Positions 51,541-60,527 of a DNA stretch of 64,000 bases are shown here, one piece after another (the first letter of the stretch is position 1; each line of letters starts with the position of its first letter). The translations under genes were made by a program, and so were the position numbers. The notes under the pieces are model-generated. The model had not been told where the DNA came from. It searched no databases and saw only the letters and a program-made list of their open reading frames with translations. The DNA comes from a bacterium (lineage in GTDB: Bacteria; Vulcanimicrobiota; Xenobia; Xenobiales; Xenobiaceae): the NCBI GenBank assembly GCA_022839105.1, contig JALHDH010000004.1, positions 8,653 through 72,652 on the forward strand, read 5' to 3'.

Positions 51541-52831
51541 CCTCCAGGAAGACGGCCACCCCGCTCCGATAACGTCCCTCCGCCATGGCCAGCGCCTCCC
51601 GGGCCCGCTCCACTTCGACCTCGGCAGCCTTGGAGGCGCGCTCGGCGCTCTGGTGCTCCAGCCAGGCCCGGCGAACCTGCAGGGCCACCGACTCGCGGGC
51701 CTCCCGCCAGTTGGCCTCCGCCTCCTGGACCCGGGCCCGCGCCTGACGGACCTCGTGGGTCTTGAGGTTGCCGTCCAGGAGGACCCAGCGCGCCTCGAGG
51801 GCCACCCGCCAACCGGCCTCACCGGGCAGCAGATCCTTGTCGTAGGAGACCCCGTTGGTGGAGCCCACCGCATAGAGCTCGGGGTGGCGTCCCGACTCGA
51901 CGGCCTGCAGGGCCAGACGCGAGGATTCCAGCGCCGAGCGGGCCTGGAGGACCTCCGGACGGGTCTGGCAGGCCTGCTCTTCGGCTTCCTCGAGAGAACC
52001 CGGCGACGCCGGAGGCAGCGGAGGCCCGGACAAGGCCAGGGGGGTCCCCAGGGGCAACCCGAGCAGCCGGTTCAGGTCTGCCTGGGCCAGCGCCACCGAG
52101 TTCTCGACCTGGACCCGATCCAGTTCAGCCCGGGCCACGGGAACGCGGGCAAAGACCAGATCGGCCCGCGCCGCCGTCCCCTCCTCGAAACGGATCTCGG
52201 TCATCCGCATCTGCTCGTGGGCCAGGACCTCGGCTTCCTGGGCGAGCTCCAGCCGGAAGCGGGCCTGGAGAGCCTCCAGCCAGGCCTCTTCCAGATCCCG
52301 GCGCAGATCCCGCACCACCGCCCCAAGCGCCGCCCGGGCCTGCCCCTCCAGGGCCCGCGCCGAGGCGATGCGGGCCGCGATCTGGCCTCCGTCGAAGAGG
52401 AGCTGGCGAACCTCGAGCTGGAATTGACTGGACCCGTACTCAAAACCCTCGGTCTGGAAGGGACGGTCCTCGACCAGCCCCACGACCCCGGGACGCATCC
52501 CGAACGTGCTCAGCACCAGGGGAGGTCCGGGGGTGGTGCGGACCTGCTCGCGGAACCCCGTCAGGGCGGCCTGGGTCCGAGCCGGCGCCGAGGCGACTTC
52601 GGTCTGCTCCTGGGCCTGGGTGATCCGCGCCAGGGCCGCCGCGACCCCGGGACTGTGGGCCAGGGCCAGACGCCAGGCCTGCTCGAGTTCAAGAGGCAGG
52701 GCCTGTCCGGCAAGGTCGGCTCGCTCGACGGCGGCCGGAGGCCCCTGCGCGGGCTCCGAAGCCAGCGAGGCTGCTCCCGGAGAGAAGGCAACGAGCGAAG
52801 CCCCCAGCAGGGCAAGCCAGCAGGCCCTCAA
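51422..52831 (-). CDS. TolC-family outer-membrane efflux protein
   Basis: The 469-residue protein has a signal peptide (about 1-24). Two TolC-like halves of long helices and beta strands follow. Typical segments are LTLEQAWRLALAHSPGVAAALARI-like (here LELEQAWRLALAHSPG), IRFEEGTAARADLV, ENSVALAQADLNRLLG and RYRSGVAVFLEVSQARVDLLAAR. It is probably the trimeric outer-membrane channel for type I secretion or drug efflux. No adaptor or inner-membrane pump is adjacent. The ATG overlaps the upstream DUF2723-like gene stop by 4 bp. Confidence 0.9.
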   Translation of the reverse strand: MRACWLALLGASLVAFSPGAASLASEPAQGPPAAVERADLAGQALPLELEQAWRLALAHSPGVAAALARITQAQEQTEVASAPARTQAALTGFREQVRTTPGPPLVLSTFGMRPGVVGLVEDRPFQTEGFEYGSSQFQLEVRQLLFDGGQIAARIASARALEGQARAALGAVVRDLRRDLEEAWLEALQARFRLELAQEAEVLAHEQMRMTEIRFEEGTAARADLVFARVPVARAELDRVQVENSVALAQADLNRLLGLPLGTPLALSGPPLPPASPGSLEEAEEQACQTRPEVLQARSALESSRLALQAVESGRHPELYAVGSTNGVSYDKDLLPGEAGWRVALEARWVLLDGNLKTHEVRQARARVQEAEANWREARESVALQVRRAWLEHQSAERASKAAEVEVERAREALAMAEGRYRSGVAVFLEVSQARVDLLAARTSQVAARHEVLRARSRLDWARGLEPPE

Positions 52832-54618
52832 ATCCCCTCCTCCGGGCCCGGTTCGCCCAGCATTCCCCGCGCGGTCTGGAGGGCTCGGGAAGCCTCTTCG
52901 GGATCCGTCCCGACCAGGCCCTCCCCGGCCGTCTGGTAGGCCCAGGCCCAGGTGCGCACCAGGTGCCGGGTCCAGAATGGCCGCTCGGATTTCAGCGAAT
53001 AGTCTCCCCGACGCCTCACCCCGTCCAGGATGGCCAGGGAGCGACGCGAGGCCTGTTCGCGCTCGGGAATCGGCTCACCAGGAGCCAGATAGCGATAGAG
53101 CAGGCCTTCGGGGACAAAGAACCCCTCCACCTCGGCAGGGAGGAAGTCGAGATGGACGGGAAGGCCTTGCGCCCTGGCCTGCCGGAGCAGACCCGACAAC
53201 CCTCCCTCCCGAAGCGCCCGGGCCTGGTCCGAAGGCAGCGTGGCCAGGAACCACTCCGAGGTGCCCAGGCCGGCCGGCACGTGCGTCAGGGGCCTGCCCT
53301 CGACCATCGTGGCGTAGAAGAAAATCCCGGAGGTCAGATCGTTGCCCGTCACCACCAGAGCCCCCGGAGGGAGCCCGGCAAGCATGGCCTCCAGGCTTTC
53401 GGGCACCTGATGCTGACCGCGCTCCGAACATGCGGGAAGATTGAGGAGGAACGCGCCCAGAAGGCTCAGCCCGCAGATTCCCAGGGACAGACTCCGGACC
53501 CAGGCGCGGGGGAAGCGCAGGGCCCAGGCCAGGCCCAATCCGATCAGGCCCGCGAATCCCAGATCCGAGGAGGCATAGAATCGCTCCATCATGTCCAGGT
53601 AGCCCTCGCCTCGCGGCTGGGCGCCCACCAGGGCCCAGACCGGGCCCGCCATGAGCCACAGGAACCCGAAGAGCAGAGCCTCGGGCCTCCGGCGGAGAAT
53701 CCCCAGTCCCCCCCCCAAGACTCCGAAAAGGCCCCCGAAGAAGGGAAACTGCCAGGCCAGGAGCGAGCGCCCCCAGGCCTCCAGGTGAAAGGCCCCCGCA
53801 GGCTGGGTCCCCGAGGCCCGACTGAGCTGGATCCCCCCGTATCCCTGGCGCGTGACCGACCACCAGAGACGCTCGGGCGAATCGGGGTTGCCCCAGTTCA
53901 AGGGAGGCCCCTGCGAAGCACGCCAGGACATCCAGGCATAGGGGGACAGACCCAGGACCAGGGCCGGCACGCAGGCCCAGGACCAGCCCACGGGCCGCCC
54001 GTCCCGGGCCAGCCACAGATAGCCCAGCAAACCAGGAAGCACCAGCACGATCGTCTGGTGATGGGCCATCCCCAGGCCCAGGACCAGGGCCCCCAGCGCC
54101 AGGAGGCGCCGGCGTCCCGGATCGTCGGCCTCCCTCCAGCAGGAAGCCAAGGCCAGCAAGGCCGCGAGCAGGGCCAGATGCAGCGAGAAGACCTCTGCCC
54201 CCACGGCCATGCGCCAGGGGGTGCGCGCGCAGGCGAAGAGGGCTCCGGCCAGGAGACCGGCCAGCGCCAGACCCGTGAAGCGGGCGATGGCAAAGGTCGC
54301 CAGACCGACCCCCAGGGCCCCGGCCAGGGCGGCGAAGAGGTTCATCGCCCAGGCCGGATCGCCGGGCACGAGGCGGGTGAAGAGGTGGCCGATCAGGACA
54401 TAGAACGGATATCCGGGCGGATGGGCGATCCCCAGGACCGTGGCCGCGGTGACCAGTTCGGCGCTGTCGTGACCGGGCGGCAGCCCGGGCGCCATGGTGG
54501 CCAGATAGAGCGCCAGACTGCCGGCAAAGGCCAGAGCGCCTGCCCCGATTTTCCAGTTCACGGAGGCTGATTTCTGCGCCCCCCGGGCCAGGCCTGCCCG
54601 GGGAAGGGGCCTCGCCAT
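52828..54618 (-). CDS. DUF2723-type multispan membrane protein, probable GT-C transferase
   Basis: The 596-residue protein starts at ATG 54618 by preference; ATG 54639 and GTG 54561 are alternatives. The segment ATMAPGLPPGHDSAELVTAATVLGIAHPPGYPFYVLIGHL is the DUF2723 signature, with the acidic motif after helix 1 (HDSAE) as expected for GT-C enzymes. About eleven helices are followed by a soluble C-terminal domain. It could use the polyprenyl-linked sugar made by the neighbouring GT2. The 5' end lies only 19 bp from ridA, which runs in the opposite direction. Confidence 0.85.
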   Translation of the reverse strand: MARPLPRAGLARGAQKSASVNWKIGAGALAFAGSLALYLATMAPGLPPGHDSAELVTAATVLGIAHPPGYPFYVLIGHLFTRLVPGDPAWAMNLFAALAGALGVGLATFAIARFTGLALAGLLAGALFACARTPWRMAVGAEVFSLHLALLAALLALASCWREADDPGRRRLLALGALVLGLGMAHHQTIVLVLPGLLGYLWLARDGRPVGWSWACVPALVLGLSPYAWMSWRASQGPPLNWGNPDSPERLWWSVTRQGYGGIQLSRASGTQPAGAFHLEAWGRSLLAWQFPFFGGLFGVLGGGLGILRRRPEALLFGFLWLMAGPVWALVGAQPRGEGYLDMMERFYASSDLGFAGLIGLGLAWALRFPRAWVRSLSLGICGLSLLGAFLLNLPACSERGQHQVPESLEAMLAGLPPGALVVTGNDLTSGIFFYATMVEGRPLTHVPAGLGTSEWFLATLPSDQARALREGGLSGLLRQARAQGLPVHLDFLPAEVEGFFVPEGLLYRYLAPGEPIPEREQASRRSLAILDGVRRRGDYSLKSERPFWTRHLVRTWAWAYQTAGEGLVGTDPEEASRALQTARGMLGEPGPEEGI

Positions 54619-54637
54619 CGTCGTGGAATCCGCCGCC

Positions 54638-55024
54638 ATGACTTCAAAGCATACCCCCATCACCACCGAGAACGCCCCGGCCGCCATCGGCCCCTACTCC
54701 CAGGCCATCCGCTGCGGAGACCTGGTGTTCTGCTCGGGACAGATCCCCCTGGATCCCCGAAGCGGTGAGCTGGTCGGAAAGACCACCGCCGAGCAGACCG
54801 AGCAGGTCCTCAAGAACCTGCAGGCCGTCCTGGAAGCCGCCGGTTCCAGCCTGGACCGGGTCCTGAAGACCACCGTCTTCCTGCAGGACCTCGCGGACTT
54901 CAACGAGTTCAACCAGGTCTACGCGCGCTTCTTCGCCCAGGTCCCCCCGGCGCGCTCGGCCGTCCAGGTGGCCGGGCTCCCTCGCGCGGTCCGGGTGGAG
55001 GTGGAGGCCGTGGCCCGACTCTGA
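54638..55024 (+). CDS. ridA: RidA/YjgF family enamine/imine deaminase
   Basis: The 128-residue protein is of typical RidA length. It has NAPAAIGPYSQAIR, LVFCSGQIPLDP and the C-terminal RSAVQVAGLPRAVRVEVEAVA with the catalytic-site arginine. It hydrolyses reactive enamines and imines formed by PLP enzymes, releasing ammonia. ATG 54638 gives the normal length, although no strong ribosome site is seen. A small GCCCG/CGGGC hairpin follows the stop. Confidence 0.93.
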   Translation: MTSKHTPITTENAPAAIGPYSQAIRCGDLVFCSGQIPLDPRSGELVGKTTAEQTEQVLKNLQAVLEAAGSSLDRVLKTTVFLQDLADFNEFNQVYARFFAQVPPARSAVQVAGLPRAVRVEVEAVARL

Positions 55025-55026
55025 AA

Positions 55027-55041
55027 GCCCGTGCCTCGGGC
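55027..55041 (+). terminator. Short hairpin after ridA
   Basis: GCCCG (55027-55031) and CGGGC (55037-55041) form a 5-bp stem with a 5-nt loop, followed by CTTCC. It is a weak terminator candidate. Confidence 0.3.
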
Positions 55042-55105
55042 CTTCCGACAGAAGGAATCGGGAGCAAAAAGAGGAAGGAAAGCGGACATTTTTCGACCCG
55101 CAATT

Positions 55106-55119
55106 CGAACTTGAGTTCG
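55106..55119. promoter_or_regulatory. LexA/DinR-like palindrome CGAAC-N4-GTTCG
   Basis: CGAAC TTGA GTTCG at 55106-55119 has the GAAC-N4-GTTC core of Gram-positive-type SOS boxes, 97 bp before a small basic-protein gene. A single palindrome of this size could be chance, and no SOS gene is next to it. Confidence 0.25.
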
Positions 55120-55215
55120 AGCGGCATGACCGGATCCTGAGGCGACAAGCCTCTGGCGCGTCGATCCGCCCTTGATTCCATGGGATCCGGCAAGAATTCC
55201 GGAGGTAGACAAGAC

Positions 55216-55473
55216 ATGGCTCGCAGTTCGCCCAAGAAGCCCAGCCCGCCGAAGTGCCGCAGCACCGGCGCCAATCTGGAAGGAAAGGACTGGGTGCGTA
55301 TCGGCGGCAGCAAGTGGCTCCGCGAAGCAGCCGTCAAGGAAGGCAAGTTCATCCCGATCGAGCACCGCGAGGGCTACAAGGCCAAGGCTGTGGCCAAGGC
55401 CGCCACGACGCCTGAGGTCCCTGAGGCGCCCGCCGAGGAGAACGCCCCGATCGAGAGCGCCGCAACAGAATAG
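55216..55473 (+). CDS. Small basic protein of unknown function
   Basis: The 85-residue protein starts at ATG 55216 with a perfect GGAGGT nine bases upstream. Residues about 10-50 are basic, with KCRSTGANLEGKDWVRIGG, and the tail is Ala/Glu/Pro-rich. I do not recognise it. The single short globular part could bind RNA or DNA, but nothing proves this. It precedes the EF-G paralog by 26 bp and may be co-transcribed with it. Confidence 0.65.
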   Translation: MARSSPKKPSPPKCRSTGANLEGKDWVRIGGSKWLREAAVKEGKFIPIEHREGYKAKAVAKAATTPEVPEAPAEENAPIESAATE

Positions 55474-55499
55474 ATCCGCCACGGACGGAGGGACCACGC

Positions 55500-57565
55500 G
55501 TGAAGAGCTATCCGACTGAACAGATTCGCAACGTCGGCCTATTCGGCCATCAGGGAGCGGGCAAGACCTCGCTGGCCGAAGCGGCGCTGTACGTTTCCGG
55601 CGCCATCGACCGGTTGGGCAAGGTGGAGGAGGGTCACACCACCACCGACTTCGATCCCGACGAAATCAAGCGCCAGATGACCGTGTTCACGGCCCTGGCC
55701 CCCATCGAATGGAAGACGGGCAAGATCAACATCCTGGACACCCCGGGCTTCTTCGACTTCCTGGCCGAGAGCCTCGGCGCCCTGCGCGCCAGCGAGGGGG
55801 CCGTCCTGGTGGCGGCCGCGAACTCGGCCATGGAGGTGGGCCTGGAGAAGATCTGGGACCTGACCGAAGAACGCTCGATGCCCAGGATCCTGTTCGTCAA
55901 CAAGATGGACAAGGAGAACGCGGACTTCTTCCGCCTGATGGACGAATGCGCCGAGAAGCTGCACGGAGCCCGGGTGGTCCCGGTGCAGATCCCCATCGGG
56001 ACGGCCGAGACCTTCCAGGGAATCGTGGACCTGGTATCCCAGAAGGCCTATACCTTCGACGCCAAGGGCCATCCTCAGGAGATCGCCATCCCGGCCGACC
56101 TGCAGGACGCCCTGGCCGGTTGGCGCGAGAAGTTGACCGAAGAGGCGGCCGAAGCCGACGACGAGCTGACCGAGAAGTATCTCGAGACCATGGAGCTGAC
56201 CGACGAGGAGATCCGCGACGGCCTGTTCCGCCGCATCAAGTCGGGCAGCATCGTGCCCGCCCTGTGCGGTTCCTCGACCAGCCTGAAGGGCGTCTCGCTC
56301 CTGCTGGATGCCATCATGGAGCTGATTCCGGCTCCCTGCGCCGAAGTGCCCGGAACCACCCCGGATGGCCAGGAGATCCGCCGCCCGGCGGAAGCCAAGG
56401 CCCCGCTGACCGCGCTGATCTTCAAGACCAGCTCGGACCCCTACGTCGGCAAGATCTCCTACATGCGGGTCTATACCGGGACCCTGAGGCCGGACTTGGT
56501 GCTGCACAACCCCAACCGGGGCGAGGATGAGAAACTCGGCCCGATCTTCACCATGCGGGGCAAGCAGCAGGACAAGGTCGATCAGGCCCAGGCTGGCGAC
56601 ATCGTGGCCGTCGGACGCCTGGGCGGCTCGGCCACGGGGGAGACCCTCTGTGACCCGGCCAACAAGATGCAGTTGCCAGCCCTGGAACTGCCCGAGTCCT
56701 TCTTCACCCGTTGCATCCGGGCCAGGTCCAAGGCCGACGAGGACAAGCTCTCGGCCAACCTGCAGCGCTTGATGCAGGAGGACCCGACCTTGAAGGTCAA
56801 GCGGCTCGACGAGACCCGCGAGACCATCCTCTCGGGCGTGGGCGACGTGCAGCTCGATCTCTGCGTCGAACGGCTCAAGCGCATGGGCGTGGACGTGGAA
56901 CTCTCCACCCCCAAGGTGCCCTACCGCGAGACCCTGCGCGGCAAGGTCCAGCAGGTGGCCCGCCACAAGAAGCAGTCGGGCGGCAGGGGACAGTTCGCCG
57001 AGGTCCATGTCGAGCTCAGCGGCCTGCCCAGGGCTTCGTCTTCGAAGACGGCATCGTCGGCGGAGTCGTGTCGAAGAACTTCATCCCCGCCGTCGAGAAG
57101 GGCGCCCGCAAGGCGATGGAGGAAGGAATCCTGGCGGGCTATCAGGTGGTCGACGTCAAGATGCGCCTGTACGATGGGAAGATGCACGACGTCGACTCCT
57201 CGGACATGGCCTTCCAGATCGCCGGCAGCATGGCGTTCAAGGAGGGAGCCGTCAAGGCGGGTCCGGTTCTTCTCGAGCCGATCTACGAGGTCGAAGTCCT
57301 GGTGCCGGAGTCCTTCATGGGTGACGTCATCGGCGATCTGAACTCCAAGCGCGGCCGCATCCTGGGAATGGAGCCCACGGGACGGAACCTGCAGCGCATC
57401 AAGGCCCAGGTTCCCCAGGCCGAGATGCTCCGCTACTCGATCGATCTGCGCTCGATCACCCAGGGCCGCGGTCAGTTCTCGATGAAGTTCTCCCACTACG
57501 AAGAGGCTCCGCCGCAGGTCAGCGAGCAGGTCGTGGCGGAGGCCCGCGCGGCCGCAGCCAACTAA
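55500..57565 (+). CDS. EF-G paralog interrupted by a frameshift near 57030
   Basis: The first part (from GTG 55500) reads as an EF-G-like GTPase. It has P-loop [10 protein letters not shown]3 DTPGF, G4 NKMD, then domains II-III and the GRGQF segment of domain IV. At about 57027-57035 the frame is lost: CTG CCC AGG GCT continues to an unrelated tail ending at 57341. The EF-G sequence resumes in the -1 frame ([24 protein letters not shown]) and continues through domain V to 57565. EF-Gs normally have about three more residues between LP and GF, so a 7-bp loss (or 4 bp) fits best. The P-loop wording is that of FusA2-like paralogs, not canonical EF-G, so loss may be tolerated. A sequencing error or a recoding event cannot be excluded. 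Confidence 0.8.
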
Positions 57566-57577
57566 AAGAGAAGAACC

Positions 57578-57602
57578 GTGGCCCCCCGATGAGGGGGGGC
57601 AC
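57578..57602 (+). terminator. Hairpin after the EF-G paralog
   Basis: GTG.CCCCCC (57578-57587) pairs with GGGGGG.CAC (57593-57602) with one internal mismatch. No T-tract follows. Confidence 0.35.
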
Positions 57603-57729
57603 CCAGGGCCGTCCCGGTCCCCCGGCACCTGCCGCGGGATCGGGCGGCCGACCTGCAACCTCGGGCCGGCTCGCTCCGGCCATCCAACGGGACCCGGCCC
57701 CGGGTCGGGAGCCCAAAAGGAGGCACAAG

Positions 57730-59121
57730 TTGAGGCGAACCTTCGGGCTGACCGCCCTGCTGCTGATGACCCTGGCGGTCCTGGCAGTGGCAGGCTGCAC
57801 AGGAAGCGCCGGTTCTGGCGCCGGACTCATCCAACCCTTCGAGACGGGCTCACCGGGACCGTACCCCTCCCCCTCCGACACCCCGACGCCCACCCCGTCG
57901 ATTTCCCCGCCGCCCCCGGGTACGGTCAACGTGGTGACCAGCCTGAACAACCCCACCCGGATGGCCCTCGACCTCATGACGGGCTACCTGTACTATCTGC
58001 AAGGCTACCAGTTGGGCTCCAACCAGGGACGCCTCTTCCGGACCTACGTCGATACCGTCAACAACACCTCGAAGATGGACCCCGATTCTCCGATGGAGAT
58101 CGAGATCGACGAGATCAACACCCGGGGCGAGGTGATCACCAGGGCCCTGACCCTGTCCAACCCGGTCTGGATGAGCGACGCCGAACTGCCCGGGTATGGC
58201 TACACCTTGCTGGTGACCGACAGCTTCGGAACCAACCAGGGCCGCGTCCTGCTGATCACGCCGTCCGGAAAGACCGCCACGGCCCTGGACCTGGGCCGCT
58301 ATGCTGCCACCCCCCCGGTCAACCCGTTGGGCGTCTGCTTTGACGGCTCGAAGTACGTCTTCTGGACCGAATACACCGGGACTCCCCAGGGACGCGTCCG
58401 GCGCGCCGACATCTCCCAGGATCCCCCGGTGGTCATCGACTACCTGACCGGCCTGGACTTCCCGGCCGGCATCGACGCCGGAGGCGGCAAGGTCGCCGTC
58501 GCCCAGAACGGTGCCAGCAGCGTGGTGGTCGCCGACATCGAGCCGCAACTCTCCCAGTACCCGATCCCCCTGGCCAACACCTACACCCTGACGGCCGCCC
58601 TGGGCGACCCGGTGATGCTGCGGCCCTTCGAGGTCCGCTGGGCGGCGAACCAGACCCTGGTGGTCCTCGACGGATTCGCCCTGTCGGTGGTCGGCGGTCC
58701 GGTCCCGGCCGGCCCCGGCAACGGCAACCTGCGCTTCTACCCGGGCCCGGCGGACATCAACTGGACCAACCGCAACCTGAACCTGATCAAGGGCAACATG
58801 ACCGACCCGGTCGGCCTGGGCCTGATCTACCAGAAGACCGACGGCAACCAGCCCTACCTGGACGTGGCCTTCATCCAGTTCATCGTGACGGCCGGAACGG
58901 TGAACCGGGTCCGGTTCCAGACGGCGGCCTTCCCGCCCTTCAACATCCTGGCCGACAAGCAGCTCATCACCGGGTTCTCCCGAGGCTTCCACACACTCCC
59001 GGTGGGGACCTGGGGCCACCTGACGGAGCCTGAGACCCTGTTCCTCTTCCTCACCAAGGGATTCGAACTGGGTCAATCCAACGGTTCCATCGTCCGCCAC
59101 GTCAACAAGTTCGAGCCCTGA
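57730..59121 (+). CDS. Lipoprotein with propeller-like domain
   Basis: The 463-residue protein starts at TTG 57730, six bases after AGGAGG (57718-57723). The signal ends in the lipobox LAVAGC (Cys about 23), followed by a Ser/Pro/Thr linker (PSPSDTPTPTPSISPPPPG). The body has repeating segments such as GYLYYLQGYQLGSNQGRLFRT, YTLLVTDSFGTNQGRVLLI, YVFWTEYTGTPQGRVRRAD and GGKVAVAQNGASSVVVAD, as in SMP-30/NHL-type propellers. It is probably a surface or periplasmic binding protein; no active-site residues are evident. It is followed by a strong terminator. Confidence 0.8.
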   Translation: MRRTFGLTALLLMTLAVLAVAGCTGSAGSGAGLIQPFETGSPGPYPSPSDTPTPTPSISPPPPGTVNVVTSLNNPTRMALDLMTGYLYYLQGYQLGSNQGRLFRTYVDTVNNTSKMDPDSPMEIEIDEINTRGEVITRALTLSNPVWMSDAELPGYGYTLLVTDSFGTNQGRVLLITPSGKTATALDLGRYAATPPVNPLGVCFDGSKYVFWTEYTGTPQGRVRRADISQDPPVVIDYLTGLDFPAGIDAGGGKVAVAQNGASSVVVADIEPQLSQYPIPLANTYTLTAALGDPVMLRPFEVRWAANQTLVVLDGFALSVVGGPVPAGPGNGNLRFYPGPADINWTNRNLNLIKGNMTDPVGLGLIYQKTDGNQPYLDVAFIQFIVTAGTVNRVRFQTAAFPPFNILADKQLITGFSRGFHTLPVGTWGHLTEPETLFLFLTKGFELGQSNGSIVRHVNKFEP

Positions 59122-59140
59122 CGGGGCCCGCTCCCGACTC

Positions 59141-59173
59141 GTGAGGGCCGCCCCTTGACGGGGCGGCCCTCAC
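59141..59173 (+). terminator. Strong Rho-independent terminator
   Basis: GTGAGGGCCGCCCC (59141-59154) and GGGGCGGCCCTCAC (59160-59173) form a perfect 14-bp stem with a 5-nt loop, followed by GCATTTTCT. It closes the lipoprotein gene. Confidence 0.8.
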
Positions 59174-59294
59174 GCATTTTCTCGCCTTGCCGGGCATGCT
59201 ACAATCCATGGGCACTTCGACCAGACACCCCTCAATCCGCTCGAGGGATTCAAATCCGACCGCGCCCGCCCGCGGGCGCCCTCCAGGTGGTGCC

Positions 59295-59990
59295 ATGCTC
59301 TGGAAAGTCCTCAAGATCCTGCTGGCTTTTGCCGCCATCCTGTGGGTGGCCCAGGCGGTCTTTGACCCCGTGGACCATGGCCCGGCCCGAGATCGGCCCA
59401 GACGCCTCTTCGAAAAGGACCTGGCAGCCAAGTTGAACCGCGGCTTGCTGGTGGTGGTGGATGCCGAAGAAAGCGACCGCTACATCCAGGAGGATCTGAG
59501 CACCCACGACCTGACCAAGGCCTTGACCTTCGCCCGCCTCAAGAGCGAGGTCCTGGAGCGCCCGCTCTTCATCGAGGACAAGCAGACCTTCGGAACCGAG
59601 GCCTCCGTGGCCCGGGTCAACCCCACCGACCGCAAGGCCTGGCAGGAACTCACGCTGCTGGAGATGGATCTCAAGCGCGACTTCGCGCGCCGGCATCCCA
59701 AGGACACCAAAGGCTACCTGGAGGCCTCGGCCCTGGACCCGAAGCGCACCCCGGAGGCGATGGTCACCTTCATCGACCGCTACCCTGACTCCCAGGTCGC
59801 CTCAACCGCCCTGGCCCACCTGGAGTATGCTCTCTGCGTGGCCCTGAAGGACCCCCAACGGGCCCTGGCGGTCTACGACAAGCTGGCTTCCCGACATGCC
59901 GATCAGGCCTACCTGTTGGGGTTGCTTCCCGAATACCGGAACCGGGCACGGCAATACCAGGAGATGCTGGGGAATCCGGCCGGTCGCTAA
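59295..59990 (+). CDS. Membrane-anchored protein of unknown function
   Basis: The 231-residue protein starts at ATG 59295. One N-terminal helix (ILLAFAAILWVAQAVF, about 8-23) anchors a soluble domain. The late part (ERYPDSQVASTALAHLEYAL-like: DRYPDSQVASTALAHLEYALCVALKDPQRALAVY) looks like TPR-type helices, recalling BamD/YbgF-like repeats. I do not assign a function. It is a single gene on the plus strand. Confidence 0.7.
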   Translation: MLWKVLKILLAFAAILWVAQAVFDPVDHGPARDRPRRLFEKDLAAKLNRGLLVVVDAEESDRYIQEDLSTHDLTKALTFARLKSEVLERPLFIEDKQTFGTEASVARVNPTDRKAWQELTLLEMDLKRDFARRHPKDTKGYLEASALDPKRTPEAMVTFIDRYPDSQVASTALAHLEYALCVALKDPQRALAVYDKLASRHADQAYLLGLLPEYRNRARQYQEMLGNPAGR

Positions 59991-60029
59991 AGCCTCACCC
60001 GGGCCATGGCGCCTCGGGAGGAAACGGAC

Positions 60030-60398
60030 TCAGTGGTCGAGGGGCAGGCCCAGTTCCTTCCAGGCCCGCCAGCCTCCGGACATCGAGCGGACCCGCTTGA
60101 AGCCCATCTTCTGCAAGGACTCCGCCGCCAGGACCGAGCGATAGCCCCCAGCGCAGTAGAGGACCAGGTCGACCTCAGGATCCGGGAACCGATGCTCAAC
60201 ATCGCGTTCCAGGATCCCCCGGGCCAGATGAACGGCTCCCTTGATGCGGCTCTTGCGCCACTCGTGGTCCTCTCGGACATCCACCAGGTGGAAGTCCTCC
60301 CCGCCCTGGAGCTGCTGGTGGACCTCCTGGCAGGTGCACTCCTTCACCCGGGAGCGAGCCTCTTCGACCAGTTTCACGAACCTTGCGGAATGGTCCAC
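60030..60398 (-). CDS. Rhodanese-like sulfurtransferase domain protein
   Basis: The protein is 122 residues with GTG 60398 as start, chosen because GGAGGTGAT lies eight bases upstream. The GTG at 60407 overlaps that site. The single rhodanese domain has LVDVREDHEWRKSRIKGAVHL and the active loop YCAGGYRS with the persulfide cysteine. Such proteins carry sulfane sulfur or act in tRNA thiolation and cyanide detoxification; the acceptor is unknown here. It is monocistronic. Confidence 0.9.
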   Translation of the reverse strand: MDHSARFVKLVEEARSRVKECTCQEVHQQLQGGEDFHLVDVREDHEWRKSRIKGAVHLARGILERDVEHRFPDPEVDLVLYCAGGYRSVLAAESLQKMGFKRVRSMSGGWRAWKELGLPLDH

Positions 60399-60527
60399 CC
60401 GGATCACCTCCAGATCACGAGCTCCGGCCAGGGATGGGCGCTTGGGGTCCCGCTGCGGACCTGACCGGGAGTCGAGGCTCGATTCAAGCCCCCTGCGACA
60501 GCTCCTCCCCTGCCGAAGCCGAAAAGC

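Noticed and set aside
57027..57035. Programmed -1 frameshift in the EF-G paralog
   Set aside because: No slippery heptamer of the X-XXY-YYZ type is present and residues are missing at the junction, which points to a deletion or error.
59245..59265. tRNA T-arm-like GGATTCAAATCC
   Set aside because: No acceptor, D or anticodon arms can be formed around it.
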